Positions 1 through 6,252 of a stretch of DNA of 6,262 bases are shown here, piece by piece. Position 1 is the first letter of the stretch, and each line of letters begins with the position of its first letter. Both the position numbers and the translations under genes were made by a program. Location: assembly GCA_003517915.1 (NCBI GenBank), contig DOZQ01000160.1, forward strand, positions 1 through 6,262, in the 5' to 3' direction. Source of the DNA: Oscillospiraceae bacterium. GTDB taxonomy: Bacteria; Bacillota; Clostridia; Oscillospirales; Acutalibacteraceae. Below the pieces are notes generated by a model, which did no database searches, had not been told where the DNA came from, and saw nothing but the letters and a program-made list of their open reading frames with translations.

Positions 1-884
1 TTTTCGGCAAGCAGCTTGACTAGCATATACTGCGCGTGGTTGGTATCCTGATATTCATCCACCAGAATATAACGAAACCGGTTCTGGTAATCCTCCAGCA
101 CATCCTTATGCTCCCTAAAAAGCCGCACCGTGTTGAAAATCAGATCATCAAAATCCATCGCGCCGGCCTGTTTAAGCTTGCGTTCATACTGTATGTAGGC
201 CGCGGCGACTTTTTGCTGCCGGTAATCATCCCCCGCCTCGCCCGCATATGCCTTCGGGGAAAGCAGCCGGTCCTTCGCGCGGCTTATCTGGGATAATACA
301 TAGCGGTGAGGCAGGGTCTTTTCGTCTATGTTCAGCTCTTTAAGGCATTCCTTCATCAGCCTTTTTGAATCGTCGGTATCATAAATGGTAAAACGGGAAT
401 CATAACCTATGCGCTCGGCGTGACGCCGCAGTATGCGCGCACAGGCCGAATGAAAGGTCGAGGCCCATATATCCCTGGCCTGTTCGCCGACCTGGTTTTC
501 TATACGCTCTTTAAGCTCACCCGCCGCTTTGTTGGTAAAGGTGATGGCCAAAATCTGATATCCCTTGACCGGGCGTTCGCATATAAGCCCGGCGGCTTTT
601 GCGTCCAGCGACTTATCACCGTCGAGGCAGGCCTTCAGCAGCGCGACGTCCTCCGGCTCTATTACAAGCGAGCTTTCGGCGTTGTAGGCGTCGCCGTATT
701 TCATAATGTTTGCTATGCGGCTTACCAGCACCGTGGTCTTGCCGCTGCCCGCGCCCGCCAAAACCAGCAGCGGGCCGTTCACCGCAGTGACCGCCTCAAA
801 CTGCATAGGATTCATCCGCCCAAAATCCCGGCGGATAAGCGCCTGCTTATATTTTTTAAAATCGTCTCTAAGCTGTTTGTTCAT
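1..884 (-). CDS. pcrA: UvrD/PcrA-type superfamily 1 DNA helicase, N-terminal part (runs off left edge)
   Basis: This is an ATP-dependent 3'-5' DNA helicase of the UvrD/PcrA/Rep family, which acts in nucleotide-excision repair, in removing proteins from DNA and in plasmid replication. Only the first 294 codons are inside the window; the family is usually about 700-800 residues. Visible motifs, in order, are the Walker A loop AGAGSGKTT (residues 43-51), motif Ia AITFTNKAA (113-121), the STFHS motif (142-146), the MDFDDLI segment (243-249) and the Walker B/motif II box VDEYQDTN (275-282). The start at 884 is supported by a GGAG site six bases upstream and by a well-formed promoter further up. 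An extra segment of about 40 residues lies between motif I and motif Ia (roughly 64-108), where E. coli UvrD has only a short linker. No frameshift is seen. Helicase identity is very secure. Choosing pcrA rather than a UvrD-like paralogue is inference, because the C-terminal domains are missing. Confidence 0.95.
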   Translation of the reverse strand, partial: MNKQLRDDFKKYKQALIRRDFGRMNPMQFEAVTAVNGPLLVLAGAGSGKTTVLVSRIANIMKYGDAYNAESSLVIEPEDVALLKACLDGDKSLDAKAAGLICERPVKGYQILAITFTNKAAGELKERIENQVGEQARDIWASTFHSACARILRRHAERIGYDSRFTIYDTDDSKRLMKECLKELNIDEKTLPHRYVLSQISRAKDRLLSPKAYAGEAGDDYRQQKVAAAYIQYERKLKQAGAMDFDDLIFNTVRLFREHKDVLEDYQNRFRYILVDEYQDTNHAQYMLVKLLAE

Positions 885-927
885 ATCCGTCTCCGAATGA
901 TATTATTTTATTTACTGCTATGATTCT

Positions 928-956
928 ATTGTATCAGACCGCATGCCAAAAATCAA
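928..956 (-). promoter_or_regulatory. sigma-A-type promoter for the helicase gene
   Basis: Read on the minus strand, a -35 hexamer TTGATT (951-956) is followed after exactly 17 bases by a -10 hexamer TACAAT (928-933), four and five matches to consensus. It lies about 45 bases upstream of the helicase start and leaves an AT-rich leader that contains the GGAG ribosome binding site. No LexA-like box (GAAC-N4-GTTC) was seen near it, so SOS control is not supported. Confidence 0.65.
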
Positions 957-1131
957 ATTCCCATAGAGAACGGCGGCAAAACAAACGCATAAATTTTATG
1001 CAGAGCGCGGCATCCCTGACACGCCGCTGTATATTCCGCTACGCGGCAGAAAATATCTCGGGTGACTCTGAATCGCCCCTGCGCGATGCGGCGCAAATCG
1101 GCTCTAAACGCCGACGATATCTTCCGCGCAC

Positions 1132-1160
1132 TTGATTTTCACCGTTTTTTCAGGTAGAAT
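1132..1160 (+). promoter_or_regulatory. sigma-A-type promoter for the P-type ATPase gene
   Basis: A -35 hexamer TTGATT (1132-1137) and a -10 hexamer TAGAAT (1155-1160) are separated by exactly 17 bases, four and five matches to consensus. Transcription would begin near 1167 and give a leader of about 80 bases with the hairpin at 1188-1223. The -35 hexamer is the same one used by the divergent helicase promoter. Confidence 0.65.
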
Positions 1161-1187
1161 AATCTTCATTGATATTTATAATAGTCC

Positions 1188-1223
1188 GCGATAAAAGCAT
1201 AGATAACTCCATGCTTTTGTCGC
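1188..1223 (+). promoter_or_regulatory. 13-bp leader hairpin ahead of the P-type ATPase gene
   Basis: The arms at 1188-1200 and 1211-1223 pair over 13 consecutive positions, with twelve Watson-Crick pairs and one G-U, around a 10-base loop. The hairpin lies wholly between the predicted transcription start and the ribosome binding site, and ends nine bases before the GGGAGG. No run of U follows, so it does not look like a standard intrinsic terminator. It could stabilise the mRNA 5' end, affect ribosome access, or be a DNA operator for a dimeric repressor. It does not match the yybP-ykoY Mn2+ riboswitch core. Confidence 0.6.
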
Positions 1224-1245
1224 TGTAAATTGGGAGGAATCCGAA

Positions 1246-3891
1246 ATGATTTGGCACAGCACCCCGCTGGATCAGGTTTTAAAAGAGCTTTCCGCCGACA
1301 AAGCCCGCGGGCTCTCGGGTGATGAAGCGGAAAAAAGACTGAGGGTCTACGGCGAAAACCGGCTTTTGGACAAAAAGCCCCGCACCATAATCGAACGGTT
1401 CGCGGAGCAGTTTAAGGATTTTATGGTGCTGATTTTAATGATAGCCGCCGTAATCTCGATGGTCACCACCATTCTGGACGGCGGTAAGGACTGGATAGAG
1501 CCGGTGGTCATTGTCGCCATAGTCATTATAAACGCTGTTTTGGGCGTCGTGCAGGAAAGCCGCGCCGAGGCCGCGCTGGACGCGCTTAAAAAGATGTCCG
1601 CGCCGTCCGCGAAGGTTTACCGCGAAGGTAAGATACTGAATATTCCGTCCGAAAAGCTGGTTCCGGGCGACATTCTGCTGTTAGAGGCGGGCGACGCTGT
1701 TCCGGCCGACGGCAGGCTTATAGAATCGGCCAGTCTGCGGTGCGATGAATCCTCGCTGACAGGAGAATCGCTGCCGGCGGAAAAAAGCACCGAAGAGATC
1801 ACATCTGACATGGCGGGCATTGGCGACCGGCACAACATGGTCTACAACGGCTGCGCGGTCGCCTACGGGCGGGGGAAAGCGGTGGTCACCGAAACCGGCA
1901 TGAACACCGAAATGGGTAAAATCGCCGGTATGCTGGCGGGTACCGAAAGCACCGAAACCCCACTTCAGAAAAAGCTGCGGCAGCTGGGCAAAATGCTCGG
2001 GCTTGTCTCGCTGGGCATCTGCCTTGTAATCTTTGTCGTCGGGATGATTCAAAAAACCCCCTGGCTCGAAATGTTTATGGTGGCCGTATCCCTGGCGGTC
2101 GCCGCCATACCTGAGGGTCTGCCGGCGATAGTCACGGTCGTGCTGGCCATAGGCGTGCAGCGCATGGTTAAGAAAAACGCCATCATCCGACGCCTGCCCG
2201 CGGTTGAGACTTTAGGCAGCGCGTCGGTCATCTGCTCAGATAAAACCGGCACCCTAACCCAAAACCGCATGACCGTAACCGCGCTTTACAGCGGCCACGG
2301 CATTGTCGATTTGAATGAGGACATAAGCCTGCCTGAGGACGCGGGAATGCTGCTCAGGCTCGGGGCCATGTGCTGTGACGGTCGGGTGGAGCGGCGCGGC
2401 GACAAGGACGTAGCTATTGGTGATCCCACCGAAACGGGCATTGTTGGAGCCGCGCTGAAATATTTAAACACAACGCAGGATGTTTTGAACACCGAATATC
2501 CCCGAATGGGCGAAATCCCGTTTGATTCCGACCGCAAGCTTATGACCACCGTCAACCTTATAGACGGCAAGCCGTTTGCGGTCGTCAAGGGCGCGCCGGA
2601 TATTCTGATCTCCAGATGTATTCACGGCAAGCTTGAAAGCGCCCTTAAAGCAAACGAAACAATGGCGAAGCAGGCCCTTAGGGTTATCTGCGTCGCCTTT
2701 AAGCCGCTGAGCTCGGTTCCTCCGAACCCCACTAGCGAAGATATGGAAAATAACCTGACCTTTGCCGGCCTTATCGGCATGATCGACCCGCCGCGCGAAG
2801 AGGCGATGGAGGCTGTGAAACGGTGTAAATCCGCCGGCATAATCCCGGTTATGATAACCGGCGACCATGTCGTCACGGCGGCCGCTATAGCAAGGCAGCT
2901 GGGTATTTTGGAGGACGGCGCGGGCTGTGTCACCGGCGCGGAGCTTACGCGCATGTCCGACGGGGAGCTTGCCAGAAATATAAAACGCATAAGGGTTTAC
3001 GCCCGGGTCACCCCTGAGGACAAAATCCGGATCGTGCAGGCGTGGCAGAAAAAAGGCTCGATTGTCGCTATGACCGGCGACGGCGTCAACGACGCCCCGG
3101 CGCTTAAAGCCGCCGATATCGGCTGCGCCATGGGTATAACCGGCACCGATGTGGCCAAGGGCGCAGCCGCCATGATTCTCACCGACGACAATTTCGCGTC
3201 CATAGTCACAGCGGTCGAGCAAGGCCGCGGGATTTTTGACAATATTAAAAAAGCGGTCGGATTTCTGCTTTCCTGCAATTTCGGTGAGATTATCGCGGTG
3301 TTTGCCACGGTGCTTCTGGGCTGGGGTTCACCGCTGCTGCCGGTGCAGCTTTTATGGATAAATCTGGTCACCGACAGCTTCCCCGCGCTGGCACTGGGCA
3401 TGGAGCCGGTGGATCCCGGCGTTATGAAGCGCCGTCCCCGCGACCCGAACGAGAATGTTCTGGCGGGCGGCATAGGGGTAAACGCCGTTTTTCACGGCAT
3501 TATGTTTGCGGGCATAACCCTGGCCGCTTTTTTCATCGGCCTGAATTTTCAGCCCGAACTGCACGGCGGCGCGAATCTGGACTACGCGCGCACCATGGCG
3601 TTTGTCGTTTTGGCCTTTTCACAGCTTGTGCACGCATGGAACGCCCGCTCCGCGCGTTCGCTGTTTAAAATAGGTTTCCACACCAACAAGCCGATGCTCG
3701 CGGCGTTCGCGGGCTCGGTTGCGCTTATGCTGCTGGTGGTATTTACTCCCATGCGCTCGCTTTTCAAGCTTGTGGAAATGGACGCCTCCCACTGGCTGTG
3801 GGTGGTTTTGCTCTCGCTTGTTCCCTTTGTGCTTATCGAGGCCGTGAAGCTTGTGCAGTGGCTTGTACGCGAAAGAGGGAAGACAGACTAA
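1246..3891 (+). CDS. cation-translocating P2-type ATPase, probably a Ca2+ pump
   Basis: An 881-residue integral membrane pump that uses ATP to export a cation, most likely Ca2+. All P-type signatures are present: TGES actuator loop (172-175), PEGLP in M4 (289-293), phosphorylated Asp332 in [13 protein letters not shown] of the nucleotide domain (448-452), MITGD (536-540) and the hinge TGDGVNDAP (610-618). An N-terminal cation-ATPase domain covers about residues 3-70. Ten membrane segments can be placed at about 58-76, 84-103, 247-267, 275-304, 666-690, 696-718, 742-765, 781-799, 816-834 and 848-871. Ion ligands equivalent to SERCA are Glu290 (M4), Asn678 and Glu681 (M5), and Asn706, Thr709 and Asp710 (M6); the M8 glutamate is replaced by Gln793. 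This pattern favours Ca2+ over Na+/K+ or heavy metals, but Mn2+ cannot be excluded. The start has a GGGAGG site eight bases upstream. The length is normal and no defect is seen. The stop overlaps that of the converging regulator gene. Confidence 0.96.
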   Translation: MIWHSTPLDQVLKELSADKARGLSGDEAEKRLRVYGENRLLDKKPRTIIERFAEQFKDFMVLILMIAAVISMVTTILDGGKDWIEPVVIVAIVIINAVLGVVQESRAEAALDALKKMSAPSAKVYREGKILNIPSEKLVPGDILLLEAGDAVPADGRLIESASLRCDESSLTGESLPAEKSTEEITSDMAGIGDRHNMVYNGCAVAYGRGKAVVTETGMNTEMGKIAGMLAGTESTETPLQKKLRQLGKMLGLVSLGICLVIFVVGMIQKTPWLEMFMVAVSLAVAAIPEGLPAIVTVVLAIGVQRMVKKNAIIRRLPAVETLGSASVICSDKTGTLTQNRMTVTALYSGHGIVDLNEDISLPEDAGMLLRLGAMCCDGRVERRGDKDVAIGDPTETGIVGAALKYLNTTQDVLNTEYPRMGEIPFDSDRKLMTTVNLIDGKPFAVVKGAPDILISRCIHGKLESALKANETMAKQALRVICVAFKPLSSVPPNPTSEDMENNLTFAGLIGMIDPPREEAMEAVKRCKSAGIIPVMITGDHVVTAAAIARQLGILEDGAGCVTGAELTRMSDGELARNIKRIRVYARVTPEDKIRIVQAWQKKGSIVAMTGDGVNDAPALKAADIGCAMGITGTDVAKGAAAMILTDDNFASIVTAVEQGRGIFDNIKKAVGFLLSCNFGEIIAVFATVLLGWGSPLLPVQLLWINLVTDSFPALALGMEPVDPGVMKRRPRDPNENVLAGGIGVNAVFHGIMFAGITLAAFFIGLNFQPELHGGANLDYARTMAFVVLAFSQLVHAWNARSARSLFKIGFHTNKPMLAAFAGSVALMLLVVFTPMRSLFKLVEMDASHWLWVVLLSLVPFVLIEAVKLVQWLVRERGKTD

Positions 3892-4502
3892 TTCTTTTTG
3901 CGAATCACCGCCGGATAAATCGCCGCACCGCATATTATAATATAGAAGCCGGCGAAGAGCACAACCGTGAGCGGCGAAAGCGAATCTATCGGCCGGGGAT
4001 AATAACGAAGAAAAACAGTCTGAATAAGCGCTGTCGGCAATATTCCCGCCAGCAAAACGTTTGCGATGAACAGCGGCTTGTTTAAAAGCCTGCGGCCGCC
4101 CGCAAAGAAGACCCCGATAAGCAGTATCATTATCCCCACGCTTTCTATTACAAGTCCGCCGGCCATATCCCATGCGTAGAGGCCGTAATCTATCAATCGT
4201 GACGCGAAAACCGCAATTAGAAACATCATGGCCGCCACAGCCATAAGCACCTGCGAAACAAGCTTGTTATTTTGTCCGAATTTTGTTACCGAAGGCGACT
4301 CACCCTCGCCCTTTAAGATATAGTCCACCGTCACGCCGAAAAGCCCGCTCATAGCGATTAATTTTTCGATTTCGGGCAAGGACTGCCCGCTTTCCCATTT
4401 TGACACCGCCTGACGCGACACGCCCAGCAGCTCCGCGAGCTGCTCCTGCGATAACCCCTTGTTTTTTCTTAGCTCCTGAATGCGCTCCTCAATGTTTCCC
4501 AT
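3888..4502 (-). CDS. XRE-family HTH regulator with a four-helix membrane domain
   Basis: A 204-residue protein. Residues about 1-65 form a Cro/C1-type helix-turn-helix DNA-binding domain with the typical stretch LSQEQLAELLGVSRQAVSKWESG (17-39) and the later VDYILKG. The rest is hydrophobic, with four likely transmembrane segments at about 82-99, 114-134, 142-163 and 178-199, so the regulator is probably tethered to the membrane. Similar HTH-plus-membrane proteins are common in Clostridia, where most have no known signal. The start has an AAGGAGA site about 10 bases upstream. The gene is monocistronic on the minus strand and converges on the ATPase gene, sharing a 4-bp end. An inverted repeat lies just upstream and suggests self-regulation. 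The target genes and signal are unknown; a link to the pump is only positional. Confidence 0.9.
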   Translation of the reverse strand: MGNIEERIQELRKNKGLSQEQLAELLGVSRQAVSKWESGQSLPEIEKLIAMSGLFGVTVDYILKGEGESPSVTKFGQNNKLVSQVLMAVAAMMFLIAVFASRLIDYGLYAWDMAGGLVIESVGIMILLIGVFFAGGRRLLNKPLFIANVLLAGILPTALIQTVFLRYYPRPIDSLSPLTVVLFAGFYIIICGAAIYPAVIRKKN

Positions 4503-4529
4503 AATGTAGCATCTCCTTTTGATTTTGTC

Positions 4530-4559
4530 ATACTAATACGTTTTATTGTGAATTAGTAT
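4530..4559. promoter_or_regulatory. 8-bp inverted repeat, candidate operator of the XRE regulator
   Basis: The arms ATACTAAT (4530-4537) and ATTAGTAT (4552-4559) are perfectly complementary, separated by 14 bases, so the half-site centres are 22 bp apart, about two helical turns. The element begins 28 bases upstream of the regulator's start codon and overlaps its AT-rich promoter region, where TATACT- and TATAAA-like -10 candidates occur on the minus strand without a clear -35. The geometry suits a dimeric HTH repressor controlling its own gene. That role is inferred. Confidence 0.5.
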
Positions 4560-4582
4560 AAATCATTTATACCCTGTGCGCC

Positions 4583-4630
4583 GGTTGCGTGCCACCAACC
4601 TATGGCTGGAAGCTTGTCAACCGCAGGTTG
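4583..4630. repeat. cluster of GGTTG/CAACC inverted repeats
   Basis: Four copies of one 5-bp half-site occur within 48 bases: GGTTG at 4583-4587, CAACC at 4596-4600, CAACC at 4618-4622 and GGTTG at 4626-4630. They form two small palindromes, with 8-base and 3-base loops, and could also pair in other combinations. They lie between the terminator of the DRTGG gene and the regulator's promoter region. The function is unknown. Confidence 0.45.
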
Positions 4631-4640
4631 CATATGTTCT

Positions 4641-4690
4641 AAAAAGCATAAAAAGCGGGAAAGTCACCGATGTATGACCCTCCCGCTTTT
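4641..4690 (-). terminator. intrinsic terminator of the DRTGG-domain gene
   Basis: The arms AAAAGCGGGA (4651-4660) and TCCCGCTTTT (4681-4690) pair perfectly over 10 bp, with an inner GTCA/TGAC stem inside the loop. Read on the minus strand the hairpin begins seven bases after the stop codon of the gene at 4698-5027 and is followed by T-rich sequence (TTTTTATGCTTTTT). On the plus strand a weaker TTTTGTTATTGTT tail follows, but no plus-strand gene feeds into it. Confidence 0.85.
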
Positions 4691-4697
4691 GTTATTG

Positions 4698-5027
4698 TTA
4701 CGAAAGCGCCCCGCTCAGCATAACGCTCAGCTCATAGGCGTTTTTTTCGCTTCTCAGTACCGGAATCCCGCGTTCGGCGGCTTTTTGCTTTGCCTGCGCG
4801 TCCAGCGGGGAGCTTTCGGCCAAAATAATACACGAGATTTCGGCCAGCGCCGCCACCGCCACCGCGTTGACATTACCCATTACGGTTATAAGCGCGTCGC
4901 CGGGGCGGGCTCTTCCCATAACCCAGCTTAAAAGATCCCCGGTGTATCCCCCCGATATCCGGTTTTCCTGATTCCCGCTCACGAGTATCTCAAGCCGCAG
5001 GGCCGCCGCAAGTTCTTTTACCGTCAT
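4698..5027 (-). CDS. small DRTGG-domain protein
   Basis: A 109-residue soluble protein that consists almost entirely of one DRTGG-type domain (the domain also found in phosphotransacetylase N-termini, in some CBS-containing family II pyrophosphatases and in HPr-kinase-like proteins). Typical family features are the start MTVKELAAALRLEIL, then ISGGYTGDLLSWVMGRARPGDALIT (about 24-48), the alanine-rich helix NAVAVAALAEISCIIL (54-69) and the closing AAERGIPVLRSEKNAYEL (83-100). Stand-alone members of this size are widespread in Clostridia, often near [FeFe]-hydrogenase or redox genes, and their biochemical role is not established. No hydrogenase gene is visible here. An in-frame TAA directly precedes the start codon, and an AGGGGA site lies about 10 bases upstream. 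The gene has its own promoter and terminator and is divergent from the aldolase gene. Confidence 0.88.
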   Translation of the reverse strand: MTVKELAAALRLEILVSGNQENRISGGYTGDLLSWVMGRARPGDALITVMGNVNAVAVAALAEISCIILAESSPLDAQAKQKAAERGIPVLRSEKNAYELSVMLSGALS

Positions 5028-5064
5028 TTATGGTCATCCCCTGTTAGAATAAATTCATAGTTTA

Positions 5065-5093
5065 TTTATACTATATTATGCGCTGTTTGTCCA
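5065..5093 (-). promoter_or_regulatory. sigma-A-type promoter for the DRTGG-domain gene
   Basis: Read on the minus strand, TGGACA (5088-5093) and TATAAA (5065-5070) are separated by exactly 17 bases, each five of six matches to consensus. The start codon is about 38 bases downstream of the -10. A small inverted repeat AATAAA/TTTATT (5048-5053 and 5061-5066) overlaps the -10 and the probable transcription start. Confidence 0.65.
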
Positions 5094-5127
5094 CATTCTT
5101 ATCCGGATTTTTCGGAGAATTCCCCCT

Positions 5128-5155
5128 TTCATAATATTAGCTTATCATGTATAAT
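5128..5155 (+). promoter_or_regulatory. probable promoter of the aldolase gene
   Basis: A perfect -10 hexamer TATAAT (5150-5155) is preceded, with a 16-base spacer, by the weaker -35 candidate TTCATA (5128-5133), four of six matches. The leader would be about 45-50 bases. A second AT-rich hexamer, TACAAT at 5171-5176, has no matching -35. Confidence 0.5.
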
Positions 5156-5208
5156 AGACATAGGTAAAAGTACAATATAAAGTATCAAAATGCAGGAGAG
5201 TGATAAAC

Positions 5209-6144
5209 ATGGCGCTTGTAAACACCGCCGGGATGTTTGAAAAGGCTTATAAGGGCGGATATGCCATCGGCGCGTTCAATGTCAATAACATGGAAATTAT
5301 TCAGGGTATAACCGAAGCGGCAAGCGGGCTTAAGGCTCCCTTGATCCTTCAGGTTTCCGCAGGTGCGCGCAAATACGCCAACCACGTCTATCTTGTAAAA
5401 ATGGTGGAAGCGGCGGTGAGCGAAACCGGCCTGCCCATCGCGCTGCATCTCGACCACGGCGATTCGTTCGAGCTGTGCAAAAGCTGTATCGACGGAGGCT
5501 TCACCTCGGTTATGATCGACGGCTCGCATCTCGATTATGAAGAAAACATAGCCGTGACCCGCAAGGTCGTGGAATACGCGCATGAGCGCGGCGTTACCGT
5601 AGAGGGTGAGCTTGGCCGTCTTGCCGGAGTTGAGGACGACGTGAATGTTTCGGCGGAGGACGCATCTTACACCAATCCCGACCAGGTTATCGACTTTGTT
5701 TCCCGCACCGGCTGCGACAGCCTAGCCATTGCCATTGGGACAAGCCACGGCGCTTATAAATTCAAGCCCGGCCAAAAGCCCCAGCTTCGATTTGATATCC
5801 TTGAAGAAATAGAAGCCCGCCTCAGCGGCTTCCCGATAGTCCTGCACGGCGCAAGCTCGGTCTCGCCTGAATATGTCAAGATGGTCAATGATTTCGGCGG
5901 CAAAATGCCGGACGCCATAGGCATACCCGAGGAAATGCTGCGCAAGGCCGCGTCGCTGGCGGTCTGCAAGATAAACATCGACTCCGACTTGCGCCTTGCC
6001 ATGACAGGCGCGGTGCGCAAGCATCTCGCGGAGTATCCCGAGCATTTCGACCCGCGTCAGTATTTGGGCGATGCCCGCGCCGCCATAAAAGAGCTGGTTG
6101 CGCATAAAATCACCGAGGTGCTGGGCTGCGACGGCAAGGCATAG
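5209..6144 (+). CDS. fba: class II fructose-1,6-bisphosphate aldolase
   Basis: A cytosolic, zinc-dependent enzyme of glycolysis and gluconeogenesis that splits fructose 1,6-bisphosphate into dihydroxyacetone phosphate and glyceraldehyde 3-phosphate. The 311 residues are typical of the shorter class IIB type. Visible active-site elements are GAFNVNN (21-27), LHLDHGDSFE (79-88) with catalytic Asp82 and zinc ligand His83, VEGELG (131-136) with Glu134, GTSHG (177-181) with zinc ligand His180, VLHGAS (211-216) with zinc ligand His213, and NIDSD (256-260), which helps bind phosphate. I chose the ATG at 5209 because the product then begins MALVNTAGMF, as in family members, with AGGAG ten bases upstream. 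A GTG at 5200 is in frame but overlaps the ribosome binding site. The gene appears monocistronic. A related tagatose-bisphosphate aldolase is possible, but the general class II aldolase fits best. Confidence 0.96.
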   Translation: MALVNTAGMFEKAYKGGYAIGAFNVNNMEIIQGITEAASGLKAPLILQVSAGARKYANHVYLVKMVEAAVSETGLPIALHLDHGDSFELCKSCIDGGFTSVMIDGSHLDYEENIAVTRKVVEYAHERGVTVEGELGRLAGVEDDVNVSAEDASYTNPDQVIDFVSRTGCDSLAIAIGTSHGAYKFKPGQKPQLRFDILEEIEARLSGFPIVLHGASSVSPEYVKMVNDFGGKMPDAIGIPEEMLRKAASLAVCKINIDSDLRLAMTGAVRKHLAEYPEHFDPRQYLGDARAAIKELVAHKITEVLGCDGKA

Positions 6145-6171
6145 TCCCGGCTAAACAATAAGGCTGGTCTT

Positions 6172-6200
6172 TGCAGGGGCGCACACCATACGCCCCTGCA
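6172..6200 (+). terminator. GC-rich palindrome after the aldolase gene, possible terminator or dispersed repeat
   Basis: The arms TGCAGGGGCG (6172-6181) and CGCCCCTGCA (6191-6200) pair perfectly over 10 bp with a 9-base loop, starting 27 bases after the aldolase stop. It is placed where a terminator would be expected, but the following sequence (CGGATCCTTCTTTCACCG) is only loosely T-rich. The shape also resembles the dispersed GC-rich palindromes found between genes in some Clostridia, so a repeat-element origin is an alternative. Confidence 0.55.
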
Positions 6201-6252
6201 CGGATCCTTCTTTCACCGTTTACCTTAAATTTTTCTGCGAAAGGGAAATCCT

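Larger units (their letters stand above)
885..1245. other. divergent intergenic region, helicase / cation pump
   Basis: This 361-bp gap separates two divergent genes. Its outer parts are AT-rich and carry one promoter for each direction. The middle, about 1009-1130, is noticeably GC-rich and contains several short inverted repeats: GCGGC/GCCGC at about 1007-1025, TGCGC/GCGCA at about 1080-1095, and CGGC/GCCG at about 1099-1113. Open frames exist across it on both strands (for example 920-1135 plus), but none has a ribosome binding site or a recognisable protein. I see no gene here. The GC-rich part may be a decayed or dispersed repeat. Confidence 0.5.

Noticed and set aside
920..1135. A 71-codon open frame on the plus strand between the helicase and the pump.
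   Set aside because: It has no ribosome binding site, begins inside the helicase promoter, shows no recognisable domain and has an arginine-rich composition typical of chance translation of GC-rich DNA.
1161..1245. A metal riboswitch (yybP-ykoY or NiCo type) in the pump leader.
   Set aside because: The leader is short and holds one simple hairpin. The conserved junction sequences of these riboswitches are not visible.
2464..3222. Long minus-strand open frame (252 codons) opposite the pump gene.
   Set aside because: It lies wholly within the well-supported ATPase gene and reads as low-complexity antisense translation, with no domain.
3868..3902. A bidirectional terminator between the pump and the regulator.
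   Set aside because: The stem needs G-U pairs and a bulge. The T-run is inside the stem on the plus strand and absent on the minus strand.
4489..4512. A seven-codon minus-strand frame starting just ahead of the regulator's start codon, possibly a leader peptide.
   Set aside because: Its ATG directly follows the GGAG with no spacing, so efficient initiation there is unlikely.
4615..4620. A perfect minus-strand TTGACA -35 hexamer upstream of the XRE regulator.
   Set aside because: No -10-like hexamer lies 15-19 bases downstream of it; the expected position reads TTGGTG.
5200..5208. An in-frame GTG start for the aldolase, three codons upstream of the chosen ATG.
   Set aside because: It directly abuts the AGGAG ribosome binding site, which would leave only about one base of spacing, and family members start at MALV.
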